Below are positions 1-5,053 of a stretch of 8,874 bases of DNA, piece by piece (positions within the stretch are counted from its first letter, which is position 1; each line of letters begins with the position of its first letter). Where the stretch lies: positions 1-8,874 of the forward strand of contig JAQSYB010000079.1 in NCBI GenBank assembly GCA_029256365.1, given 5' to 3'. The position numbers were made by a program, and so were the translations under genes. The DNA comes from Clostridia bacterium (lineage in GTDB: Bacteria > Bacillota > Clostridia > Lutisporales > Lutisporaceae). Below the pieces are notes generated by a model, which saw only the letters and a program-made list of their open reading frames with translations, had not been told where the DNA came from and did not search any database.

Positions 1-106
1 TGGTTTCTATCAACAAGGAATATGTAAGAAATGCAATGCAGGAAAATGTGAAAAAGAAGGATTTCAACCAATATATTATTTAGAAAAAATAAATGAGAGA
101 AACTAA
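1..106 (+). CDS. 3' end of an unidentified gene with a Cys-rich C-terminus (partial)
   Basis: An open frame enters from the left edge (first full codon at base 2) and ends at TAA 104-106, giving 34 visible residues. The tail holds a C-x2-C-x4-C cluster (visible residues 8, 11 and 16: GICKKCNAGKC) followed by an aromatic stretch (QPIYYLEK) and a charged end. Such spacing could bind zinc or an Fe-S cluster, but it is too short to name a family. Genes seen upstream of codY in Firmicutes include topA, trmFO, xerC and hslVU; the tail does not look like the usual ends of those products. Its stop overlaps the AAGGAGG that serves codY, and no promoter or terminator lies between them, so the two genes are probably co-transcribed and perhaps translationally coupled. 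Confidence 0.6.
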   Translation, partial: GFYQQGICKKCNAGKCEKEGFQPIYYLEKINERN

Positions 107-111
107 GGAGG
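105..111 (+). promoter_or_regulatory. Ribosome binding site that fixes the codY start
   Basis: AAGGAGG is followed by a 5-base spacer and ATG 117. Its first two bases are the last two bases of the upstream gene's TAA. This favours ATG 117 over the in-frame ATG at 93. Confidence 0.85.
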
Positions 112-116
112 AAGCT

Positions 117-899
117 ATGAGCTATACATTAATAGAAAAAATGAGGAAGGTAAGTAAGGTATTACAATCCTTCAGTACACAGCATGTGCTGTTTAGTGAT
201 TTATGCAAGGCACTAAGTGAGGTATTAGAAGCAAATGTATATACATTAAGTCGAAAGGGAAGAGTTTTGGGCTATGCCTTAGGCAGTGCAGAGGAATGTG
301 ATTTCCTTAAGAACGAAATTCTAGCAGATAAAAAGTTCCCAGAGGACTATAACAATAATCTGCTTTCCATAACAGAAACCAGAGAGAACATTAAAAGCGA
401 AGAAAACTTGTGTGTGCTGTCCGATAGTGAAAAATGCAGCATGGGCACGAAGTATTCTACAGTGGTTCCAATCTTCGGCAGCGGAGAAAGACTAGGAACT
501 CTGATAATCGGTAAGTACAACACTTCATTTTCTGAGGGAGATTTGGTGCTAGCAGAGTATGGTGCTACTGTGATAGGAATGGAAATATTAAGATCCAAGC
601 AAGAAGAAATAGAAGAGCAAGCACGCAAGAAAGCCGTTGTCCAAATGGCAATCGGCACACTATCCTATTCAGAGCTGGAAGCTGTTGAGCATATTTTTAA
701 AGAACTAGAAGGTACAGAAGGCTTGTTAATAGCAAGCAAGATCGCTGATAAAGTTGGAATTACCAGATCTGTAATAGTAAATGCATTAAGAAAGTTCGAA
801 AGTGCAGGTGTTATAGAATCAAGATCCCTGGGAATGAAGGGAACACATATTAAAATATTAAATGACAAACTAATGGATGAATTAAAAAAACTGAGATAA
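117..899 (+). CDS. codY: CodY, GTP- and branched-chain-amino-acid-sensing global repressor
   Basis: This encodes a 260-residue cytoplasmic transcription factor, the usual CodY length. The family binds isoleucine, leucine or valine plus GTP and represses nutrient-scavenging, motility and stationary-phase genes in rich conditions. The N-terminal GAF-like sensor covers roughly residues 1-155, with the conserved FPEDYNNNL around 74-82 and VVPIFGSGERLGTLI around 116-130. A helical linker follows (EEIEEQARKKAVVQMAIGTLSYSELEAVEHIF is its conserved core, cited here only as residues 163-194). The C-terminal winged helix-turn-helix (about 204-248) contains the near-invariant ASKIADKVGITRSVIVNALR. I chose ATG 117 because AAGGAGG lies at 105-111, five bases upstream, and because MSYTLIEKMRKV matches the family N-terminus; the in-frame ATG at 93 has no ribosome binding site and would overlap the upstream gene. 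It sits directly before the flagellar operon, a recurrent Firmicutes arrangement. Confidence 0.97.
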   Translation: MSYTLIEKMRKVSKVLQSFSTQHVLFSDLCKALSEVLEANVYTLSRKGRVLGYALGSAEECDFLKNEILADKKFPEDYNNNLLSITETRENIKSEENLCVLSDSEKCSMGTKYSTVVPIFGSGERLGTLIIGKYNTSFSEGDLVLAEYGATVIGMEILRSKQEEIEEQARKKAVVQMAIGTLSYSELEAVEHIFKELEGTEGLLIASKIADKVGITRSVIVNALRKFESAGVIESRSLGMKGTHIKILNDKLMDELKKLR

Positions 900-910
900 A
901 AAACTAAGAT

Positions 911-949
911 AAAAAAATCCAGGCACTAAAATTGTGTCTGGATTTTTTT
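911..949 (+). terminator. Intrinsic terminator after codY
   Basis: A 16-bp stem pairs 911-926 with 934-949 around a 7-base loop (927-933), with one G-U pair (923/937). The GC-containing core is ATCCAGGCAC against GTGTCTGGAT. A run of T on the 3' side is matched by a run of A on the 5' side, so the hairpin could also act on the opposite strand. It lies 11 bases past the codY stop and separates codY from the flagellar operon, which has its own promoter just downstream. Confidence 0.92.
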
Positions 950-967
950 ATGATTGCAATTTTAGTG
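924..967. repeat. 11-bp perfect inverted repeat overlapping the codY terminator
   Basis: CACTAAAATTG at 924-934 is the exact reverse complement of CAATTTTAGTG at 957-967. The left arm covers the loop of the terminator hairpin plus the inner end of its stem, so the two structures are mutually exclusive. The downstream arm would be transcribed only after the terminator has formed, so a classical antiterminator role is unlikely for + strand transcripts. Confidence 0.7.
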
Positions 968-980
968 TAAATATGTACCT

Positions 981-1009
981 TTGCTAAGATACAAAATTTT
1001 TTGTATAAT
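981..1009 (+). promoter_or_regulatory. Predicted sigma-A promoter of the flagellar (fla) operon
   Basis: A -35 element TTGCTA (981-986) and a perfect -10 TATAAT (1004-1009) are separated by a 17-bp spacer. Transcription would start near 1015-1017, leaving a leader of about 175 bases before the TTG start of flgB. It is the best vegetative promoter in the 292-base gap and follows the codY terminator. I did not find a convincing sigma-D (sigma-28) promoter here, which fits an early flagellar operon under the housekeeping sigma factor. Confidence 0.7.
989..1006. promoter_or_regulatory. 18-bp palindrome inside the fla promoter, candidate operator
   Basis: ATACAAAA (989-996) and TTTTGTAT (999-1006) are perfect 8-bp inverted arms around a central TT. 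The palindrome fills most of the spacer and overlaps the first three bases of the -10 box, a typical place for a repressor site. The bound regulator cannot be told from sequence. A degenerate CodY-like box (11 of 15 matches to AATTTTCWGAAAATT) overlaps it at 995-1009. Confidence 0.5.
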
Positions 1010-1117
1010 AAACCATGTATAAATATCGATTATTTTATTGAAATAGCACATTTAATTACTTATTTTATAATAATTTGTTGAAAAAACATTTAGTATAAAA
1101 AGGAAATGATAATTTAT

Positions 1118-1124
1118 TGTCGAA
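1118..1124 (+). promoter_or_regulatory. Possible Spo0A (0A) box upstream of flgB
   Basis: TGTCGAA, preceded by T, matches the core 0A-box consensus TGNCGAA. It lies about 110 bases downstream of the predicted -10 and 68 bases before the flgB TTG. A single heptamer may be chance; the organism's lineage makes a Spo0A regulator plausible but the window does not show one. Confidence 0.35.
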
Positions 1125-1141
1125 TATAGAAATTTGGTAGT

Positions 1142-1156
1142 GAATTATAGAAAATT
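1142..1156 (+). promoter_or_regulatory. Candidate CodY box abutting the alternative flgB ATG
   Basis: GAATTATAGAAAATT matches 11 of 15 positions of the CodY consensus AATTTTCWGAAAATT, with the right half AGAAAATT perfect. It ends immediately before ATG 1157. Together with the weaker-symmetry match at 995-1009 it suggests, but does not prove, feedback from the adjacent codY gene. AT-rich spacers give such matches by chance fairly often. Confidence 0.3.
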
Positions 1157-1191
1157 ATGTATAAATATAGACTGCTGTTTTAGAAAAAGCA

Positions 1192-1557
1192 TTGGATGCG
1201 GCTTGGATGAAGAATGAAGTAATCTCTAATAACATTGCAAATGTAAATACTCCTGGTTATAAGAAGTCCTATGTGCGTTTTGAGGACCATATGGCAAGTG
1301 CAGTCTCAGAATTCCGAATTGGGAGCTTAAACAAGGATTCGAAATTTCTTCCAATAGGCAATGATATTAGAAGTATACCAGCCCCAGAAATCATACAGAA
1401 CCCATTTACCTCTGTTCGTAAAGATGGGAATAACGTGGATATCGATGTAGAAATGGCAGAGCTTGCCAAAAATACAATCAAATATAATGCACTTGTAAAT
1501 CAAATAAGCAGGCAGTTTGGAAATATTAAGTCTGCAATAAATGAAGGGAGAAGATAG
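1192..1557 (+). CDS. flgB: FlgB, flagellar proximal rod protein (5' end probably frameshifted)
   Basis: FlgB polymerises in the periplasm-equivalent space as part of the proximal rod joining the MS ring to the hook. The rod-family signature ISNNIANVNTPGYKK lies at residues 11-25, and the C-terminal helix (VEMAELAKNTIKYNALVNQI region, about 85-110) is typical. As written, TTG 1192 is the first in-frame start and gives 121 residues, slightly short. The preceding codons in this frame read TAVLEKA, which continues the conserved N-terminal helix, but are cut off by TAG 1168-1170. ATG 1157 in a different frame opens MYKYR; one extra base between about 1169 and 1181 would join them as MYKYRTAVLEKALDAAW or similar, 133 residues and normal length. 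No good ribosome binding site precedes either start. The body of the gene is intact and 3 bases separate it from flgC. Confidence 0.9.
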   Translation: MDAAWMKNEVISNNIANVNTPGYKKSYVRFEDHMASAVSEFRIGSLNKDSKFLPIGNDIRSIPAPEIIQNPFTSVRKDGNNVDIDVEMAELAKNTIKYNALVNQISRQFGNIKSAINEGRR

Positions 1558-1560
1558 TTA

Positions 1561-2004
1561 ATGGGCTTTTTAAATTCAATTAGTGTAAGCGCATCTGGTT
1601 TGACAGCTGAGAAGCTGAGAATGGATGTTATTTCAAAAAATATCGCTAACGCAAATACAACTAGAACAGCCAATGGTACTCCCTATAGAAGACAAGTTGT
1701 GGTTTTTGAGGGCGCAAACGGAAACGTACCCTTTAGCCAGTATTTGAGTGATGCCAGCAAAAGTATGATAGGCGGCGGAGTAAAGGTAAAAAGTATAACC
1801 GAAGACCAATCTCCCTTTAAGCTAGTGTACGAACCTGGACATCCTGATGCTGACGAAAAGGGATATGTTAAAATGCCAAATGTAGACGTAATGACTGAAA
1901 TGGTAAATATGATTACGGCAAGTAGAGCCTATGAAGCCAATGTAACGGCTCTGAATACAACAAAAAGTATTGCTATGAAAGCATTAGAAATAGGTAGAGG
2001 ATAA
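1561..2004 (+). CDS. flgC: FlgC, flagellar proximal rod protein
   Basis: This 147-residue protein is of normal FlgC length and is exported by the flagellar type III apparatus to form the rod with FlgB. The N-terminal rod signature is SGLTAEKLRMDVISKNIANA (12-31) followed by the FlgC-type NTTRTANGTPYRRQ. The mid-region PDADEKGYVKMPNVDVMTEM and the C-terminal helix MITASRAYEANVTALNTTKS are strong family marks. Both ends form the D0 coiled-coil helices that pack in the rod core. ATG 1561 begins 3 bases after the flgB stop, with GAAGGGAG (about 1541-1548) inside the end of flgB as ribosome binding site. It is co-transcribed with its neighbours. Confidence 0.97.
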   Translation: MGFLNSISVSASGLTAEKLRMDVISKNIANANTTRTANGTPYRRQVVVFEGANGNVPFSQYLSDASKSMIGGGVKVKSITEDQSPFKLVYEPGHPDADEKGYVKMPNVDVMTEMVNMITASRAYEANVTALNTTKSIAMKALEIGRG

Positions 2005-2036
2005 GAGGAACGGAATAAAAGTGCAGGAGGAGAATT

Positions 2037-2336
2037 ATGAAAATCGAAACATCTATTCAAAGTATTCAAAATAATATTCAAAAAGGCCTTAATACTAGTG
2101 ATAGCAGCACAAAAGGTTTATCCTTCGGAGAGTTCCTAAACAGCGCAATACAGCAGGTCAATGGCTTACAGATAGAATCTGAGAAGCTAAATGAGTCCTT
2201 GGCATTGGGACTTACAGATAATATTCAACAAGTTATGATTGCTTCTGAAAAAGCCAGTGTAGCGATGCAGTTTACAATGCAAATTAGAAACAAGGTACTA
2301 GATGCATATCAAGAGATTATGCGTATGCCTATTTAA
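2037..2336 (+). CDS. fliE: FliE, MS-ring/rod junction protein
   Basis: This 99-residue protein is the usual FliE size. FliE links the FliF ring to the proximal rod and is the first substrate of the flagellar export gate. The mid-part SFGEFLNSAIQQVNGLQ (29-45) and the C-terminal region with DNIQQVMIASEKASVAMQF and the IRNKVLDAYQEIMRMPI end are diagnostic. ATG 2037 is preceded by a perfect AGGAGG (2025-2030) with a 6-base spacer. It lies 32 bases after flgC and is followed by the largest gap inside the operon (110 bases). Confidence 0.97.
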   Translation: MKIETSIQSIQNNIQKGLNTSDSSTKGLSFGEFLNSAIQQVNGLQIESEKLNESLALGLTDNIQQVMIASEKASVAMQFTMQIRNKVLDAYQEIMRMPI

Positions 2337-2338
2337 TA

Positions 2339-2446
2339 ATGCATAGGGTGATAGGATATTCCATGTACAAATTTGACCAAATGCATTTCAATAAAGGCAC
2401 CTTTAAAATTACTCAAAGCCTTTATAATAACGAAAGAGGTGTTTAA
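2339..2446 (+). CDS. Possible 35-codon small ORF filling the fliE-fliF gap
   Basis: An ATG at 2339, two bases after the fliE stop, opens a frame that stays open across the whole gap and ends with TAA 2444-2446, directly touching the fliF ATG at 2447. The 35-residue product begins MHRVIGYSMYKFDQM and ends LYNNERGV; it is basic and aromatic with no membrane segment, and I recognise no family. ATG 2339 has no ribosome binding site. An internal ATG at 2363 has a weak AGGA (2353-2356) six bases upstream and would give 27 residues. The fliF ribosome binding site (around 2435-2441) lies inside the ORF, so translation could couple to fliF. A chance open frame of this length is quite possible. Confidence 0.25.
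   Translation: MHRVIGYSMYKFDQMHFNKGTFKITQSLYNNERGV
2391..2425. repeat. 8-bp inverted repeat before fliF
   Basis: ATAAAGGC (2391-2398) and GCCTTTAT (2418-2425) are perfect inverted arms separated by 19 bases, ending 21 bases before the fliF ATG. It has no following T-run, so it is not a terminator. It could be an RNA processing or stability element within the operon transcript. Confidence 0.4.
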
Positions 2447-4024
2447 ATGGGCGAACTTTTTAATAAAATGAAAAGCAGTTTTAATGAGATGTGGGGTGGC
2501 CTTGAAAAAGGACATCGTATAAGAATAATCATAGCAGGGTTGCTATCAGTTATATTAATCGCCAGTGTTGTTTTCTTTACTAGTCGTACAAAGTTCGAGC
2601 CGTTATATTATGATTTAAGTCAGGCTAGTGCTGGACAAGTAAATGCGACATTGAAAGAATTAGGAGTTAAGACAAAAGTAGAGGGCACTACGGTATATGT
2701 GCCTGAAGGCAAAGCAAGTGAGCTCCGTGTACAATTGGCTGCAGATGGAGTAATAGATGATGAGGGTGTGATACCGGAAGCAAATACACCTTCCATGTTT
2801 GAAACCACAGCTGATAAGACACATCGATATTTAACACAAAAAGAAAACGACATCGAGCGTGGACTAAAAGCACTGAAGGGTGTGGAATGGGCAAGTGTTG
2901 AATTGTATATTCCGGATGACGTTAATATTTTGCAAGAAACCATTACAGATTCTACTGCTGGAATAATCATTAAAATGAAAAATGGTGCAGAGACCCTTGA
3001 TGCGAAGCAGGTAAGCGGTATTGCGAAATACGTAGCCCGCAGCGTGAAAGGCCTAAAACCAGAGAATATAGAAATCATTGATGAATCAGGAAGAGCATTA
3101 TTAGAGCAGCAGGATGATCCAAACAGCGCAGTAGGTTCTAATCTTGACATGACTGAGAGTGTAAAAGTACGACTTGAAGGCTCAATCAAAAAGTTCCTTC
3201 AAAAAGTATTCGGGCCAAACAATGTAGAAGTAACTGCAGCGGTTAAATTGAATTTTGACAGTGAAGCGATTAATTCTACGGAGTTTATAGCTCCAGATGC
3301 TGAAAACAATGCAGGTATCGTCAGAAACATGCAGGACATAAAAAAAGAATGGGTAGATGCTGGGGACGGTGGAGTGCCAGGCACTGATTCAAATTCAGAC
3401 ATTACTCAATATGTAGAGACAGATACCTCAAAAGCACAATATACAGAAGCAAGCTCAGTAGTAAACTATGAAATAAATGAAATCAAAAAGCAAATTGTAA
3501 TGGAGCAAGGCAACATTGAAGCACTTACAATTGCAGTTATTATAAATAAAGACAGCCTGAAGGAAGAGGTCCTTGCTGATATAGATTTGCTGCAGCAGGA
3601 CGTAAAGGAATTGGTGAATCATGCAACCCAAGGCTTCAATACGCAGGCATTGGCCGTAGCAGATAATATCAGCATTAAGGTGATGAATTTTGATACAAGC
3701 CTAAAGGATACCATTGCTGAACAAATGAAGCAGGAAGCGATTCAAAAAAGAAATGAAAGCTTTGTAATGATTGGTACTGCTTTGGCAGCGGTATTAATAC
3801 TTGGGGGCTCATTGTTTATACTTCTTAGAAGAAGAAAAAATAACGATGAGGACTTACTGATGGAAAATGGCATGATGATGACGAATGGTAAAAACGACGG
3901 TATGATGGTACAGGATATTGAATTTGATGATAAGAATGAATTAAAGAAAAAGCTTGAGAAATTCGTTGGTCAAAAGCCAGAGCAAGTTGCTCAATTACTA
4001 AAGACTTGGTTAAGCGAGGATTAG
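2447..4024 (+). CDS. fliF: FliF, flagellar MS-ring protein
   Basis: FliF oligomerises in the cytoplasmic membrane as the MS ring, the base for rod, switch and export gate. At 525 residues it is of normal size for Gram-positive FliF. A first membrane segment spans about 26-45 (IIIAGLLSVILIASVVFF), then the YscJ/FliF ring-building domains (from PLYYDLSQASAGQVNATL, about 52, through KGLKPENIEIIDESGR, about 200), a low-complexity beta-collar region, a second membrane segment at about 439-460 and a cytoplasmic tail. The tail ends in KKKLEKFVGQKPEQVAQLLK and TWLSED, the FliG-binding helix motif. Before it, residues 472-487 are unusually Met-rich (six Met in 16). ATG 2447 has AGAGGTG five bases upstream. 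Confidence 0.98.
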   Translation: MGELFNKMKSSFNEMWGGLEKGHRIRIIIAGLLSVILIASVVFFTSRTKFEPLYYDLSQASAGQVNATLKELGVKTKVEGTTVYVPEGKASELRVQLAADGVIDDEGVIPEANTPSMFETTADKTHRYLTQKENDIERGLKALKGVEWASVELYIPDDVNILQETITDSTAGIIIKMKNGAETLDAKQVSGIAKYVARSVKGLKPENIEIIDESGRALLEQQDDPNSAVGSNLDMTESVKVRLEGSIKKFLQKVFGPNNVEVTAAVKLNFDSEAINSTEFIAPDAENNAGIVRNMQDIKKEWVDAGDGGVPGTDSNSDITQYVETDTSKAQYTEASSVVNYEINEIKKQIVMEQGNIEALTIAVIINKDSLKEEVLADIDLLQQDVKELVNHATQGFNTQALAVADNISIKVMNFDTSLKDTIAEQMKQEAIQKRNESFVMIGTALAAVLILGGSLFILLRRRKNNDEDLLMENGMMMTNGKNDGMMVQDIEFDDKNELKKKLEKFVGQKPEQVAQLLKTWLSED

Positions 4025-4036
4025 GGGTGATTTATT

Positions 4037-5053
4037 ATGTCTAGAGTAGGAAAAGGCGGACTAAATGGCCGTCAAAAAGCAGCTATACTCCTCATAACCC
4101 TTGGGCCAGAGAAGTCTGCCCAAATCTTTAAGCATTTAAAGGAAGAAGACATAGAGCAATTAACTTTGGAAATTGCCAACATGAGGACGGTATCACCAGA
4201 GGAGAAGGAATCAATTTTAAATGAGTTTTATCAAGTCTGCCTTGCCCAGGAGTATATATCAGAAGGTGGTATTGCATATGCAAAAGAGATACTGGAAAGA
4301 GCTCTCGGTGGACAAAAGGCCCTTGATGTAATCAATAAACTTACAGCCTCCTTGCAGGTTAGACCTTTTGATTTTGTAAGAAAAGCGGATCCAAGTCAAA
4401 TACTAAACTTTATTCAAGGAGAGCATCCACAAACCATTGCACTTATATTAGCATATTTAAAGCCTCAGCAGGCTGCGACTATAGTGTCTGCGTTGCCACA
4501 GGATAAACAGGCAGATGTAGCTAGAAGAATTGCGATTATGGATAGAACCTCACCTGATATCATAAAGGAAATAGAGAGGGTTCTAGAACGAAAGTTATCC
4601 TCAATGGTTACTCAGGACTATACAATGGCAGGGGGACTTTCTGCAATTGTTGATATATTGAACTCTGTAGACAGAGGAACGGAAAAATATATTATGGAAT
4701 CACTAGAAGTACAAGATACCGATTTGGCAGAGCAAATTAGAAAGAGAATGTTTATTTTCGAAGATATTATCACTTTGGACAGCAGATCCATACAAAGAGT
4801 TATCAGAGAAGTGGAAAATGGAGATTGGGCGCTTGCGGCTAAGAGTGCAAGTGAAGATGTTCAAAAAGCTGTATTCTCTAACATGTCTAAACGTTTGGCA
4901 GAAATGATAAAGGAAGACATGGATTATATGGGCCCAGTAAGACTAAGGGATGTAGAAGAGGCACAGCAGAAGATTGTAAATGTAATCAGAAAGCTAGAAG
5001 ATGCAGGAGAAATCGTAATTTCCAGAGGTGGAGGAGATGAAATAATTGTCTAG
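4037..5053 (+). CDS. fliG: FliG, flagellar motor switch/rotor protein
   Basis: FliG forms the rotor face under the MS ring, touching FliF, FliM and the stator. Its 338 residues are the standard length. The N-terminal FliF-binding domain (about 7-100) includes KAAILLITLGPEKSAQIFKH. The middle domain carries the EHPQ motif (129-132). The flexible GG linker is at 199-200, the MFIFEDI (MFxF-type) turn at 238-244, and the C-terminal torque helix contains R286 and the acidic pair E293/D294, which line up with the charged torque residues of enteric FliG, before GPVRLRDVE. Nothing essential is missing. ATG 4037 follows AGGGGTGA (4023-4030), which overlaps the fliF stop. Its 3' end overlaps the TTG start of fliH by 8 bases. 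Confidence 0.98.
   Translation: MSRVGKGGLNGRQKAAILLITLGPEKSAQIFKHLKEEDIEQLTLEIANMRTVSPEEKESILNEFYQVCLAQEYISEGGIAYAKEILERALGGQKALDVINKLTASLQVRPFDFVRKADPSQILNFIQGEHPQTIALILAYLKPQQAATIVSALPQDKQADVARRIAIMDRTSPDIIKEIERVLERKLSSMVTQDYTMAGGLSAIVDILNSVDRGTEKYIMESLEVQDTDLAEQIRKRMFIFEDIITLDSRSIQRVIREVENGDWALAAKSASEDVQKAVFSNMSKRLAEMIKEDMDYMGPVRLRDVEEAQQKIVNVIRKLEDAGEIVISRGGGDEIIV
5030..5048 (+). promoter_or_regulatory. Ribosome binding site and TTG start of fliH inside fliG
   Basis: GGAGG at 5030-5034 lies 11 bases before TTG 5046, all within the last codons of fliG. The longish spacer and weak start codon suggest that fliH translation depends on ribosomes finishing fliG, whose TAG ends at 5053. Confidence 0.6.

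Larger units (their letters stand above)
1004..1173 (+). repeat. Degenerate 28-bp direct repeat in the fla leader, two copies
   Basis: Bases 1004-1031 and 1146-1173 match at 22 of 28 positions, with a 12-bp identical core ATGTATAAATAT (1015-1026 and 1157-1168). The first copy holds the predicted -10 box. Both copies carry an 8-codon mini-ORF starting at the shared ATG: MYKYRLFY and MYKYRLLF, each followed by a stop. Neither has a visible ribosome binding site. Confidence 0.5.

Noticed and set aside
93..116. Upstream ATG 93 as codY start
   Set aside because: No ribosome binding site precedes it, it overlaps the upstream gene, and the extra eight residues are not part of CodY; ATG 117 has AAGGAGG at ideal distance.
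1009..1032. Possible sigma-D (sigma-28) promoter TAAA...ATCGATTA
   Set aside because: The spacer is only 12 bases instead of about 15-16 and the -10 half is a poor match to GCCGATAA.
1038..1071. Second sigma-A promoter TTGAAA with TATAAT
   Set aside because: The spacer is 22 bases for TATAAT; with a 17-base spacer the -10 would be the poor TATTTT. The promoter at 981-1009 is clearly better.
2620..3189. 189-codon open frame on the - strand within fliF
   Set aside because: It is a shadow of fliF with no ribosome binding site and no recognisable protein features.
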